Source: Carnimonas bestiolae | Lineage (GTDB): Bacteria > Pseudomonadota > Gammaproteobacteria > Pseudomonadales > Halomonadaceae | Assembly: GCF_051251125.1 (NCBI RefSeq) | Contig: NZ_JBPCZL010000003.1 | Length of the DNA: 64,000 bases | Strand: one strand, 5' to 3' | Part shown: piece by piece, positions 16,288-25,238 of the stretch | How positions within the stretch are numbered: the first letter of the stretch is position 1 | Layout: every line of letters starts with the position of its first letter | The notes under the pieces: generated by a model | The model's input: only the letters and a program-made list of their open reading frames with translations | Databases searched by the model: none | What the model was told of the DNA's origin: nothing | Translations under genes and position numbers: made by a program

Positions 16288-17454
16288 ATGGCACTTTCCG
16301 CAACGCCCATTTATATGGACTATGCCGCCACCACTCCCGTCGATCCGCGAGTGGCACAGGAGATGGCGCGCTATCTAGGGCTTGATGGCACCTTCGCCAA
16401 TCCCGCCTCGCGTAGTCATATGCTGGGCTGGCTGGCCGAGCAAGCGGTAGAAGGCGCACGCCGCCAGGTAGCCGACCTGATCCATGCCGATCCACGCGAA
16501 ATTGTTTGGACATCGGGCGCAACTGAGGCAGACAACCTGGCCCTAATCGGTTTCATGCGTGCCAATCGGGCGCGTGGCCGCCACTTGATTACCTCAAGCA
16601 TAGAGCACAAGGCGATTCTCGATACTGCCGCCAGCCTTGAGCAGGAAGGTTTCGACGTCACTCTGCTAGCACCGGACAGCAATGGCCGTATCACCCCCGA
16701 ACAGCTGCGCGATGCGCTTCGCCCCGACACCATATTGGTGTCATTAATGGCGGTGAACAACGAGATTGGCAGCCGCAACGACATCGATGCTCTAGGCAAC
16801 ATTGCGCATCAGCACGGCGCCGCCTTCCACGTTGATGCTGCCCAGGCAGCCGGCAAGATTCCGCTCGACGTTGGTACTCAGCCGATCGACATGCTGTCGC
16901 TGTCAGCACACAAGGTGTATGGCCCGAAGGGCATTGGCGCGCTTTACGTGCGCCGCGACACCCAAATTACCCCGCTCATTCACGGCGGCGGGCACGAGCG
17001 CGGCATGCGCTCAGGCACCCTGCCCACGCATCAGATTGTCGGCATGGGCACCGCTTTTACGCTCGCCTCGGCTGAGCAGGAGCAGGATAATCAGCGAATC
17101 GCCCGACTGCGTGCGCGCTTGGTGGCAAGACTTGAGCAACTGCCCGGGGCTCACTTCACCATTGAAGAAGGCAAAGGCGTCGCCAACATTCTCAGCGTGG
17201 GATTCGATGACGTTGACGGCCAGACACTGTTGATGGAAATGCGCTCGCTGGCAACGGCTACCGGCTCTGCCTGCAACTCTGCCGACGTAGCGCCCTCTTA
17301 CGTACTTGGCGCACTAGGCGTTCCGACGCGCCGCGCACTGGCGACGCTACGCCTGAGCCTTGGCAGGTTCTCCACCGAACAGGACGTCGATGGCGCTGCT
17401 GACGTTATTACCGCGACCCTGGCACGCTTGCGCTCGACTCAAGCGCCAGCCTAG
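16288..17454 (+). CDS. iscS: Cysteine desulfurase IscS
   Basis: 388 residues, PLP-dependent; takes sulfur from cysteine as a Cys-persulfide for Fe-S assembly and tRNA thiolation. The N-terminus IYMDYAATTPVDPRV is canonical, the PLP lysine lies in LSLSAHKVYGPKGIGALY, and the catalytic Cys is in TATGSACNSADVAPSYV. It is ~16 residues shorter than E. coli IscS (404), and the C-terminal tail that docks IscU is reduced. No iscU follows: only 47 bases separate it from the IscA-type gene. Confidence 0.93.
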   Translation: MALSATPIYMDYAATTPVDPRVAQEMARYLGLDGTFANPASRSHMLGWLAEQAVEGARRQVADLIHADPREIVWTSGATEADNLALIGFMRANRARGRHLITSSIEHKAILDTAASLEQEGFDVTLLAPDSNGRITPEQLRDALRPDTILVSLMAVNNEIGSRNDIDALGNIAHQHGAAFHVDAAQAAGKIPLDVGTQPIDMLSLSAHKVYGPKGIGALYVRRDTQITPLIHGGGHERGMRSGTLPTHQIVGMGTAFTLASAEQEQDNQRIARLRARLVARLEQLPGAHFTIEEGKGVANILSVGFDDVDGQTLLMEMRSLATATGSACNSADVAPSYVLGALGVPTRRALATLRLSLGRFSTEQDVDGAADVITATLARLRSTQAPA

Positions 17455-17501
17455 CCAGACCATTTACTACACTTATTGCTTTACCGGCAGGGAGTTTTCC
17501 A

Positions 17502-17828
17502 ATGGCCCATATCAGTATCAGCGAGGCCGCCGCCCAACAGATCCAACACGTGCTCGCAGAACGCGGCAGCGGCGTTGGTTTGCGCGTGGGCATTAAGCCG
17601 AGCGGCTGCTCAGGCTATGCCTATGTGCTTGATTTTGCGGATGAGGTTGGCGCTGACGACCATCAGTTCGAGCAGTACGGTGCAACCGTGGTCATCGATA
17701 GCGAGGCACTGGCGGTAATGGACGGCACCGAGGTTGACTACATTAACGAGGGGCTGAACCAGCTATTCAAGTTCAATAACCCCAATGTGAAGGACGAATG
17801 CGGCTGCGGCGAGAGCTTCAGCGTTTAA
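17502..17828 (+). CDS. iscA: IscA-type iron-sulfur carrier
   Basis: 108 residues of the A-type carrier family. The three conserved cysteines are present: one in GIKPSGCSGYAYVLDF and two in the C-terminal DECGCGESF. IscA proteins receive iron or clusters and hand them to apoproteins, especially for 4Fe-4S assembly. The preceding ribosome-binding site is CAGGGAG. Its direct placement after iscS, with iscU, hscB, hscA and fdx all missing, is unusual. Confidence 0.93.
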   Translation: MAHISISEAAAQQIQHVLAERGSGVGLRVGIKPSGCSGYAYVLDFADEVGADDHQFEQYGATVVIDSEALAVMDGTEVDYINEGLNQLFKFNNPNVKDECGCGESFSV

Positions 17829-17847
17829 CGCTTGCCATATGCAAGCG
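17829..17847 (+). terminator. Hairpin after iscA
   Basis: CGCTTGC, loop CATAT, GCAAGCG immediately after the iscA stop. There is no T-tract, so termination would be weak or the hairpin may stabilise the 3' end. Confidence 0.35.
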
Positions 17848-17991
17848 GGGGCGCAAGCGATTATACTATTGCGCCTCGAACATTTGATCTTTGCAAAAGC
17901 GCGCTACTGAAACAGTAACGTTGGCGCAATAGACTTCCTTTTGTCGCCGGTACAGTGCCGGTGGCGTTCATTTAGCTTAATTGGAGCCAGC

Positions 17992-18417
17992 ATGGCCATC
18001 GAACGCACTCTCTCCATCATCAAACCTGACGCCGTTGCCAAAAACGTGGTTGGCGAAATCTACTCTCGCTTCGAAAAGGCCGGCCTGAAAATTGCGGCTG
18101 CCAAGTTCGTTCACCTGTCTCGCGCCCAGGCTGAAGGCTTCTACGCTGAGCACAAGGAACGTCCTTTCTTCAACGACCTGGTTGAATTCATGACCTCTGG
18201 CCCCGTCATGGTGCAGGTACTGGAAGGCGAAGGTGCGGTACTGAAAAACCGCGATCTGATGGGCGCTACCAACCCTAAAGAAGCCGACGCTGGTACTATC
18301 CGCGCTGACTTCGCTAGCTCAATCGACGCTAATGCCGTACACGGCTCTGACGCTGTTGAATCTGCCAAACGTGAAATCAGCTACTTCTTCGCTGAAGTTG
18401 ACGTTTACGCACGCTAA
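17992..18417 (+). CDS. ndk: Nucleoside diphosphate kinase
   Basis: 141 residues, same size as E. coli Ndk. It equilibrates NTP and NDP pools through a phosphohistidine; the catalytic His lies in NAVHGSDAVESAKREI. It starts at MAIERTLSIIKPDAVAKNVV after TTGGAGCC. A longer in-frame start exists upstream but adds residues absent from the family. First gene of the common ndk-rlmN-pilF-rodZ string. Confidence 0.97.
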   Translation: MAIERTLSIIKPDAVAKNVVGEIYSRFEKAGLKIAAAKFVHLSRAQAEGFYAEHKERPFFNDLVEFMTSGPVMVQVLEGEGAVLKNRDLMGATNPKEADAGTIRADFASSIDANAVHGSDAVESAKREISYFFAEVDVYAR

Positions 18418-18436
18418 GCGCCAGCCCAGTGACGCT

Positions 18437-18460
18437 GCCTGCCACACTGCCGTGGCAGGC
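18437..18460 (+). terminator. Hairpin between ndk and rlmN
   Basis: GCCTGCCAC, ACTGCC, GTGGCAGGC: 9-bp perfect stem with no good T-tract; probably a partial terminator or processing site after the highly expressed ndk. Confidence 0.4.
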
Positions 18461-18501
18461 GTTCGCGTTTCTACCCTCTCGATAAAAACGTTGCCTACAC
18501 C

Positions 18502-19632
18502 ATGACACCGCACACCGATAGCGTGGAAGCACAACCGGTCAACCTTCTCGGCCTATCACGTCAGGAAATGGAACATTTCTTCGTCGAACTGGGTGAGAAG
18601 AAGTTCCGTGCGCCCCAGGTGATGAAATGGATTCACCAGGAAGGCGTTACCGACTTCCAGCAAATGTCGAATCTCTCCAAGGCCCTGCGTGAACGCCTTG
18701 AGAAAGTCGCGGAGGTGCGTGCGCCCGATATCGCCTATGAAGGCGTATCGAAGGACGGTACGCGCAAGTGGGTGGTAGAAGCCGAAGGCGGCAGCCTGAT
18801 CGAGATGGTATTGATTCCTGCCGACAACGGCAGACGCACCCTGTGTGTGTCTTCTCAGGTGGGCTGCTCTCTCGACTGCAGCTTCTGCTCGACCGGCAAG
18901 CAAGGCTTTGCCCGTAATCTGACCGCAGCCGAAATTATCGGTCAGGTGTGGATCGCTACCCATTCTGGAGCTACCTACGAGGACGGCCGCAAGCCCGTCA
19001 CCAATGTGGTGATGATGGGCATGGGCGAACCTCTAATGAATTTCAGACCCGTAGTATCAGCCATGAAGCTGATGCTCGACGACAACGCCTATGGCATTTC
19101 AAAACGGCGTGTCACGCTTTCCACTTCCGGGCTGGTGCCAAAAATCGACCAGCTCGGCGATGAAATCGATGTCAGCCTGGCCATTTCGCTACACGCTCCC
19201 AACGACGAGCTGCGCAATGAGCTAGTGCCGCTTAACCGCAAATACAACATCGAAACCCTGCTGGATGCCTGTCGGCGCTATCTCGACAAATGCCCCGACG
19301 CGCGCATGCTCACCGTGGAATATACGCTGATGGCCGGCGTTAACGATCAGCAGCATCACGCTACCCAGTTGGCCGAACGGCTGCGCGGCATTCCATGCAA
19401 GATTAACCTGATTCCCTTCAACCCCTTCCCCGGCTCAGGCTATGAAAAGCCGTCGCGCAATCAGGTGATGCGCTTCCAGCACTGGCTGTTCGAACTGGGC
19501 CACAAGGCACCGGTCAGGGTCACCCGCGGCGACGATATCGACGCTGCCTGCGGACAGCTGGTGGGGCGCGTGAAGGATAAGACCCGTCGCCAGCAGCGTT
19601 ATATTCAAACCCTATCGATTGACGCTAGCTAG
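18502..19632 (+). CDS. rlmN: 23S rRNA A2503 / tRNA A37 C2-methyltransferase RlmN
   Basis: 376 residues, radical-SAM methyltransferase. The cluster motif is CSLDCSFC in VGCSLDCSFCSTGKQGF, and a later Cys in DIDAACGQLVG corresponds to the methyl-carrying cysteine near the C-terminus. Methylates A2503 in 23S rRNA and A37 in some tRNAs, tuning decoding accuracy. The N-terminal accessory domain (FRAPQVMKWIHQEGVTDFQQMS) is present. Confidence 0.96.
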   Translation: MTPHTDSVEAQPVNLLGLSRQEMEHFFVELGEKKFRAPQVMKWIHQEGVTDFQQMSNLSKALRERLEKVAEVRAPDIAYEGVSKDGTRKWVVEAEGGSLIEMVLIPADNGRRTLCVSSQVGCSLDCSFCSTGKQGFARNLTAAEIIGQVWIATHSGATYEDGRKPVTNVVMMGMGEPLMNFRPVVSAMKLMLDDNAYGISKRRVTLSTSGLVPKIDQLGDEIDVSLAISLHAPNDELRNELVPLNRKYNIETLLDACRRYLDKCPDARMLTVEYTLMAGVNDQQHHATQLAERLRGIPCKINLIPFNPFPGSGYEKPSRNQVMRFQHWLFELGHKAPVRVTRGDDIDAACGQLVGRVKDKTRRQQRYIQTLSIDAS

Positions 19633-19673
19633 CGCGCCAACGGATTCGCACTTTCACCGTACAAGGTAACGCC

Positions 19674-20441
19674 ATGACCCTTCAGCCACGCCTCGCCGCC
19701 ATGACCGCCCTGGTTATTCTGGGCATGGTGCTGGGTGGCTGCGCCTCATGGTCGTCGTCCGATAGCGGCCAGCAGTCCGCCGATGCCTACACCGAGCTGG
19801 GTATGGGCTATCTTTCCAAAGGACAGGCCGACAAGGCACGCGCCGCGCTAGGCAAGGCGCTTGCCAAGCAAAGCAACGATGCGGCTGCCCTGCACGGCAT
19901 GGCGTTGCTGGAACAGCGCGAAGGCAACGCTCAGGCATCGGCCGCCTACTACCAGCGTGCGCTAAGTGCGTTGGCGAACGCCAAATCCGCTGCTGACAAC
20001 GCCGCCATCAGCACGCCGCAAGTGCAAAATAACTACGCTTCGCTACTCTTTGAGCAAGGCGACACTAAAGGCGCTTGCGCTCAACTTGCTCAGGCAGCCA
20101 AAGACACGCACTATCCGGGACGGGCAGGCGTGTTGGTCAATCTGTCCCAATGCAGGCTTATGGCAGGCGATAAAGACAATGCCCGCCAAGTGCTCGAAGA
20201 AGCTCAGCGACTCGCGCCGCACCAGCCAACCGTTATCATTGCGGTTGCCTACCAGAAGCTGGAAGATGGTGATATCGCAGGCTCACGCGCATATCTGACA
20301 CGCTATGAGCAGATGGCAGGCAGCGGCAGCCGAGAAGCACAAGTGCTTGATGCCGCGCTAACCCGCAAAGAGCATCAGGCAGCATCGGGTGGAACATCCA
20401 TACAATCATCAACCGCGACCACCAAAAGGACTTCGGAATGA
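19674..20441 (+). CDS. pilF: Type IV pilus biogenesis lipoprotein PilF/PilW
   Basis: 255 residues. The signal peptide ends in a lipobox (MVLGGCASW), so this is an outer-membrane lipoprotein. TPR repeats follow (AYTELGMGYLSKGQADKARAAL; AALHGMALLEQREGNAQASAAYYQRAL; and further copies to about residue 210). In Pseudomonas PilF helps the PilQ secretin multimerise in the outer membrane. The last residues overlap the rodZ start by 4 bases (ATGA). The C-terminal tail is rich in Ser/Thr. Confidence 0.88.
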   Translation: MTLQPRLAAMTALVILGMVLGGCASWSSSDSGQQSADAYTELGMGYLSKGQADKARAALGKALAKQSNDAAALHGMALLEQREGNAQASAAYYQRALSALANAKSAADNAAISTPQVQNNYASLLFEQGDTKGACAQLAQAAKDTHYPGRAGVLVNLSQCRLMAGDKDNARQVLEEAQRLAPHQPTVIIAVAYQKLEDGDIAGSRAYLTRYEQMAGSGSREAQVLDAALTRKEHQAASGGTSIQSSTATTKRTSE

Positions 20442-21544
20442 GCGATCAGCCATCTACCGCGGAATCCCAACATACTTCGCAAACGGCAGGCGAAATGCTT
20501 CGCAGTGCCAGGGAGCGCAAAGGGTGGGGATTGGAGCAGGCTGCTGCTCAGCTTAATCTGCGCCCGAGTCTGGTCAACGGACTCGAAACCGAAGAGTACG
20601 ATCAGCTGCGAATTCCAGCCTATCGTCGCGGCTACCTGCGTGCCTACGCACGCCTGTTGGAAATTAGCCCGGATGCCGTGCTGAAAGCGCACGATGCCAC
20701 CCACGGGGCAGGCGAAGAGCCGATTCGCCCTTCCACACCGATCAAACCCATCAAGCGCCCCAGCAAGCTGGGCAAGTTTGCCTTCCGCCTGATCAGCCTG
20801 ATTGTAGTGATCGCGCTGATCGCCGTTACGGTGCTGTGGTGGCGTAGCCATAGCGGCTCCGACTTCAGCGCGCATCAGCAAAATAACAGCTCGTCGTCGC
20901 AGCTGGCGCTCGATAACGATTCGTCATCGTCCAACGCGCCGGATACTTCAAACGCTGATACCGCAACGGCCAGCGACTCAACCCAAAATACCGCTGCGAA
21001 CAGCAGCAGCGCTGATCAGGGCACCGCCAGTGACAGCAACGACAACACTTCTGCTGCCCCAGCCAACGGCTCGAATGACGCTGCCAATAACACCAGCAAC
21101 GATCAAGGCCTGCAAATGAACGTGGGCCAGGGCGTTGACGGTGCCAAGATGACCGCCAGCGAGGCCGAGGCGATGAGCCGCCGCGAGCAGGAGCAGCAGG
21201 CGCAAAATGCGCAGAACAACGCGAACGCCAACGCGACGGATGGTGCGACCAGCAACGCCAACGCTAGCGATAGCGAACAGGCCAGCGCTGCCGCTGACAG
21301 CAACAGCATTGCGCTGAGCTTCCAGAATGAGTCGTGGACGCGCATTACCGACGCCTCTGGCAAGCGGGTATTGGATGGTCTGCAAAAGGCAGGCAGTCAG
21401 CAAACCGTTAGCGGCACCCCTCCGTTCCGGCTGGTAATCGGCAACTCCTCGAGCGTTAGCGTGAACTACGATGGCGAAGCCGTTGATCTAAAAAGCCATT
21501 CACGCGGTGGTCAGGTTGCCCGCTTCACGCTGGGTAACCAATAA
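20438..21544 (+). CDS. rodZ: Cell-shape protein RodZ
   Basis: 368 residues. A cytoplasmic Cro/CI-type helix-turn-helix (GEMLRSARERKGWGLEQAAA, then YRRGYLRAYARLL) binds MreB. One transmembrane segment (FAFRLISLIVVIALIAVTVLWW, ~110-131) is followed by a long periplasmic low-complexity linker of Asn, Ser, Asp and Ala (~140-285) and a C-terminal beta domain with SWTRITDASGKRVLDG. The Asn/Ser linker is unusually long. ispG, normally next, is missing. Confidence 0.9.
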   Translation: MSDQPSTAESQHTSQTAGEMLRSARERKGWGLEQAAAQLNLRPSLVNGLETEEYDQLRIPAYRRGYLRAYARLLEISPDAVLKAHDATHGAGEEPIRPSTPIKPIKRPSKLGKFAFRLISLIVVIALIAVTVLWWRSHSGSDFSAHQQNNSSSSQLALDNDSSSSNAPDTSNADTATASDSTQNTAANSSSADQGTASDSNDNTSAAPANGSNDAANNTSNDQGLQMNVGQGVDGAKMTASEAEAMSRREQEQQAQNAQNNANANATDGATSNANASDSEQASAAADSNSIALSFQNESWTRITDASGKRVLDGLQKAGSQQTVSGTPPFRLVIGNSSSVSVNYDGEAVDLKSHSRGGQVARFTLGNQ

Positions 21545-21573
21545 CACAGCGCGTTACGTGTAAATGCATACGC

Positions 21574-21607
21574 GAAGGCCCCTGCGCGACCGATTTATCG
21601 CGCAGGG
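21574..21607 (+). terminator. Strong hairpin between rodZ and hisS
   Basis: Perfect 12-bp stem GGCCCCTGCGCG / CGCGCAGGGGCC with a 10-base loop. The following bases are AACGGTTT, so it lacks a clear T-tract. It occupies the place where ispG is usually found. Confidence 0.5.
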
Positions 21608-21673
21608 GCCAACGGTTTATACTGCAATATCTGCGAATACTACCCGCCTAGCTGGCTAATTTCGGAGTCGATA

Positions 21674-22960
21674 GTGAGCAAGTTAAAAGGCCTTCGTGGC
21701 ATGAACGATTTACTGCCCGACCAATCGTCCAAATGGCAGTATGTAGAAGCGACCTTCAAGCACATTCTTGCTCGGTACGGATACAGCGAAATTCGTACCC
21801 CGGTTCTCGAAGACACCACCCTCTTCCAGCGCTCCATCGGTGAAGCCACCGACGTTGTCGAAAAAGAGATGTATACCTTCGACGATCGCAATGGCGAGAG
21901 CGTTACGCTGCGCCCAGAGTTTACCGCAGGCGTCGTTCGCTCAGTGATCGAGCATGGCCTCGCGTTCAACCAGACGCAGCGCCTGTGGACCACCGGCCCT
22001 GTGTTTCGCTACGAGCGTCCGCAAAAAGGCCGTTACCGCCAGTTCCACCAGCTGAGCGTCGAGATTTTCAATCTGGCGGGGCCCGACATCGATGTCGAGT
22101 TGATTCTGCTGTCTGCCCGACTGCTGCGTGAGCTGGGGCTTTCTGACCAGGTAACGCTGGAGCTGAACTCGCTCGGCACGCCCGAAGCGCGCGCCGAGTA
22201 CCGCAGCCTGCTGGTCGACTACCTGACCGAGCACAAGCACGAACTCGATGAAGACTCCCAGCGTCGCTTGACCACTAACCCGCTGCGCATCCTCGATTCG
22301 AAGAACCCCGATATGGCTGACATGCTGGCCGGGGCGCCGCGCTTGATTGACCATCTCGACGATGAATCACGCGCTCACTTCGACTATCTCAAGGATCGAC
22401 TCACCGCGTTAGGCATTCCCTTCCGTATTAACACGCGGTTGGTGCGCGGCCTCGATTACTACAGTCGCACCGTGTTCGAGTGGACTACCACTGCTCTGGG
22501 TAGCCAGGGAACCGTGTGCGGCGGTGGCCGCTACGACGGCATGGTCGAGCAGCTCGGCGGCAAGCATGTGCCGGCGATAGGCTTTGGTCTAGGAATCGAG
22601 CGTTTGGTGCTGCTACTTGAAACACTCGACCTGTTTCCTGATACCATCGGCAACACTGTGGATGTGTACCTGACCGCGGTAGGTACTCAGGCTGAACAGA
22701 TGGCACTGCCGCTGGCCGAGCAGTTGCGCGATCAGCTTCCATCGCTGCGCCTGCAATTGCATTGCGGCGGCGGTAGCTTCAAAAGCCAAATTAAAAAGGC
22801 TGATCGTAGCGGCGCGCGCATTGCCCTGCTGCTGGGAGAGGAAGAGAGCGCCAACGCCACTGTGGGCATCAAGTTCCTGCGTGAAGAACGCGATCAGGAG
22901 CAAGTGTCGCAGGCACAGCTTGGCGAGCGTCTGGCGGTTTTGTTTGAGTCCGCACAGTAA
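21674..22960 (+). CDS. hisS: Histidyl-tRNA synthetase
   Basis: 428 residues, class II synthetase. Motif 2 region is TGPVFRYERPQKGRYRQFHQL; histidine-specific loops are LVRGLDYYSRTVFEW and GGGRYDGM; the C-terminal anticodon-binding domain begins near residue 330. The GTG start (21674) has CGGAG six bases upstream and gives MSKLKGLRGMNDLLP, the family N-terminus. Confidence 0.97.
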   Translation: MSKLKGLRGMNDLLPDQSSKWQYVEATFKHILARYGYSEIRTPVLEDTTLFQRSIGEATDVVEKEMYTFDDRNGESVTLRPEFTAGVVRSVIEHGLAFNQTQRLWTTGPVFRYERPQKGRYRQFHQLSVEIFNLAGPDIDVELILLSARLLRELGLSDQVTLELNSLGTPEARAEYRSLLVDYLTEHKHELDEDSQRRLTTNPLRILDSKNPDMADMLAGAPRLIDHLDDESRAHFDYLKDRLTALGIPFRINTRLVRGLDYYSRTVFEWTTTALGSQGTVCGGGRYDGMVEQLGGKHVPAIGFGLGIERLVLLLETLDLFPDTIGNTVDVYLTAVGTQAEQMALPLAEQLRDQLPSLRLQLHCGGGSFKSQIKKADRSGARIALLLGEEESANATVGIKFLREERDQEQVSQAQLGERLAVLFESAQ

Positions 22961-23080
22961 TACACACGGTGACGCGCCGTTTCACCATAACGGCGGTTAC
23001 ACGCCTGCGTGGCGTGCGGCTATCGGCTGCACCTTGGCGCGCGGCACCGTAACAGCGAAGCGCGAACAGGAGACAACTGC

Positions 23081-23752
23081 GTGGCGCGAGATATCAAAGA
23101 TATAGACCTTGAAGACGAACAGTCCGATGCGTTCATTGGCTGGTGGAAACGCAACGGAGTGTCGCTGATTGCTGGCGTACTGCTGGCAGTTGCAGCCATC
23201 CTCGCGTGGAACGCGTGGCAGCAGCACAAAAGCAATCAGGCAGCTTCCGCGTCCCAAATGTACGACCAGCTCATGGAACTGACCAGCGACTTTACCAAGC
23301 TCCCTGATGAGCAGCGCAATCAGGTATCACAGCTGGCCAATAAGCTGGCCGATGAGCACGGCGGTACCCTGTACGCTGACTTTGCCCGCTTGATTCAGGC
23401 CCGCGTTGCCGTAGATGCCGGCGACACTGGTACCGCGGCGGCCAGTCTTCAGCAGCTAATCTCCAGCGCGCAAAACGACTTCGTCAAACAGGTCGCCACC
23501 ATTAATCTGGCGCGCGTGCAGATCGCTCGAAAGGATTATGAAACCGCGCTGAAAACGCTTGATATCGATATTCCCAACGAGCTGAAGGTGCAGCAACTTT
23601 CCGCTCGCGGCGACGCGCTGGTCGGATTGCAGCGTCTTGACGACGCGCGCAAGGCGTATCAAACCGCCCTCGATACTGCAAAAGCGCAGCAGATGCCTAA
23701 CTACGGCATCCAGCTTAAGCTCGATGATATTGCTCCCCAGGAGGCTTCATGA
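23081..23752 (+). CDS. yfgM: Membrane-anchored TPR protein YfgM
   Basis: 223 residues with a GTG start after AACAGGAG. A short cytoplasmic tail (DIDLEDEQSDAFIGWWKRNG) precedes one membrane segment (VSLIAGVLLAVAAILAWNAW), then a periplasmic TPR-like domain. In E. coli YfgM (AncA) contacts SecYEG and the chaperone PpiD and helps release secreted proteins. It overlaps bamB by ATGA, fitting a joint role in envelope protein traffic. Confidence 0.9.
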   Translation: MARDIKDIDLEDEQSDAFIGWWKRNGVSLIAGVLLAVAAILAWNAWQQHKSNQAASASQMYDQLMELTSDFTKLPDEQRNQVSQLANKLADEHGGTLYADFARLIQARVAVDAGDTGTAAASLQQLISSAQNDFVKQVATINLARVQIARKDYETALKTLDIDIPNELKVQQLSARGDALVGLQRLDDARKAYQTALDTAKAQQMPNYGIQLKLDDIAPQEAS

Positions 23753-24909
23753 AATTGCGTTACCCCCTCCGCACGGTCGCATGTGCGCTTTCGGTATCAG
23801 CGTTCTTGGCAGGCTGCGGCGGCGGCGTCAAACCCGACCCCGCTCCCAAGCCGTTGACCAGCATTCAACAAACCGTGGCACTCAAGACGCTGTGGGATCG
23901 CGGCATCGGCAATCTAGGCCGGGCCCGCAATCATATCGAGCCAGCCCTCGACAGCGGTGTACTGTACGCAGCCGATGCTGAAGGCAAGCTGACTGCCATC
24001 GATGCCGAAACAGGCAAGGTGCAGTGGGAACAGCAGCTGCACGTACCGGTATCTACCGGCGTTAGCGTGAACAATGGCCGCTTGTTTGTAGGTACCGCCA
24101 AGGGCGAAGTGCTGGCAGTCAGCATTAGCGACGGTAGCGTCGTATGGCGCACCCAGGTCGCCAGTGCCGTTGCCAGCACGCCGCAGGCCAACAGCAACCT
24201 GGTGGTCGTTCAGAGTGTCGATGGCACCCTGACCGCCCTCGATAAGCTATCAGGCAACCAGCAGTGGCTCTACGCTTCTCAACAGCCATCATTAACGCTG
24301 CACGGCAACCCCACACCGCGTACCATCGACCCGGTTACCTTCGCTGGCTTCGCCAACGGTCAGATTGCCTTGTTCGATAACCGCTCGGGCAACATGATGT
24401 GGAATGCACGCGTTGGTGTGCCTGAAGGCAGCAATGCGGTGCAGCAAATGAACGACGTGGTTGCCCAGCCGGTGCTGACGGAAGATGGACGCCTTTACGC
24501 TTCCGGCTACAACGGCAACCTGATTGCGGTCAACGTGCGCTCCGGCGAGCCGCTGTGGGAACACAGCGAATCAAGCTATCGCACACCGCTGCTGGAAGGC
24601 GGCACGCTCTACACCGTCGATGCGAAAAGCCACGTGCATGCGTTCGATGCGATGAGCGGTCAGTCGCTGTGGGAAAACAGTGATCTTGAGGGCCGCAACC
24701 TGACAGCTCCGGCCTACGTTAACGGTCAGTTGGCGGTCGGCGACTTCGAAGGCTATGTGCACCTGCTCGACGCAACCAGCGGTAAGCTCGACGGACGCGA
24801 CAGTTTGGGTGGCGACGGCATCGGTATTACCCCGCTCAGCGATGGCAATACCTTTTACGTGCTGACCTTCTCCGGCAAACTAGTGGCGTATCAAACCGGC
24901 GCGCAATAA
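23749..24909 (+). CDS. bamB: Outer-membrane assembly lipoprotein BamB
   Basis: 386 residues. The signal ends in a lipobox (SAFLAGCGGG). The rest is an eight-bladed beta-propeller built from PQQ-like repeats such as VLYAADAEGKLTAIDAETGKVQWEQQL and RLYASGYNGNLIAVNVRSGEPLWE. It binds BamA POTRA domains and scaffolds the BAM complex. It is followed by a GC-rich hairpin at 24942-24960. Confidence 0.95.
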   Translation: MKLRYPLRTVACALSVSAFLAGCGGGVKPDPAPKPLTSIQQTVALKTLWDRGIGNLGRARNHIEPALDSGVLYAADAEGKLTAIDAETGKVQWEQQLHVPVSTGVSVNNGRLFVGTAKGEVLAVSISDGSVVWRTQVASAVASTPQANSNLVVVQSVDGTLTALDKLSGNQQWLYASQQPSLTLHGNPTPRTIDPVTFAGFANGQIALFDNRSGNMMWNARVGVPEGSNAVQQMNDVVAQPVLTEDGRLYASGYNGNLIAVNVRSGEPLWEHSESSYRTPLLEGGTLYTVDAKSHVHAFDAMSGQSLWENSDLEGRNLTAPAYVNGQLAVGDFEGYVHLLDATSGKLDGRDSLGGDGIGITPLSDGNTFYVLTFSGKLVAYQTGAQ

Positions 24910-24941
24910 AACAGCGCACATTGTTACGCTACATCTAACGA

Positions 24942-24960
24942 GGGGCGCTTAAGGCGCCCC
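24942..24960 (+). terminator. Terminator-like hairpin after bamB
   Basis: GGGGCGC, loop TTAAG, GCGCCCC followed by TT. Separates bamB from der, which has its own promoter-like sequence. Confidence 0.55.
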
Positions 24961-25064
24961 TTGTGCGTGCTGGCTTGTCGCTCCATCAATGGCGTCGCTG
25001 CGCGCCCAGCGAGACGGTGAAGGTTGCTCTCCCTTGCCACGGTGGCTCGCAAACGCCGCAGCGG

Positions 25065-25094
25065 TGAAAAGCCGCTATGGAAATTCGCTATACT
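25065..25094 (+). promoter_or_regulatory. Possible promoter of der
   Basis: TGAAAA, 18 bases, TATACT (25089-25094), ~145 bases ahead of the der ATG. The -10 is good, the -35 weak. The rest of the 24910-25238 gap shows nothing beyond this and the bamB hairpin. Confidence 0.35.
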
Positions 25095-25238
25095 TCGCTA
25101 CCATTGCAGCACTTTCATCTGCGCGGTATCGGCAATGCCGATCTACAACTGCCAAACGCTCGAGCCAAGGCGGTTATACGCCGCAGTGATTACCCTATTT
25201 TGCGTACTGCTTACGCAGGCGCCTTGTTGAGTTTGTAT

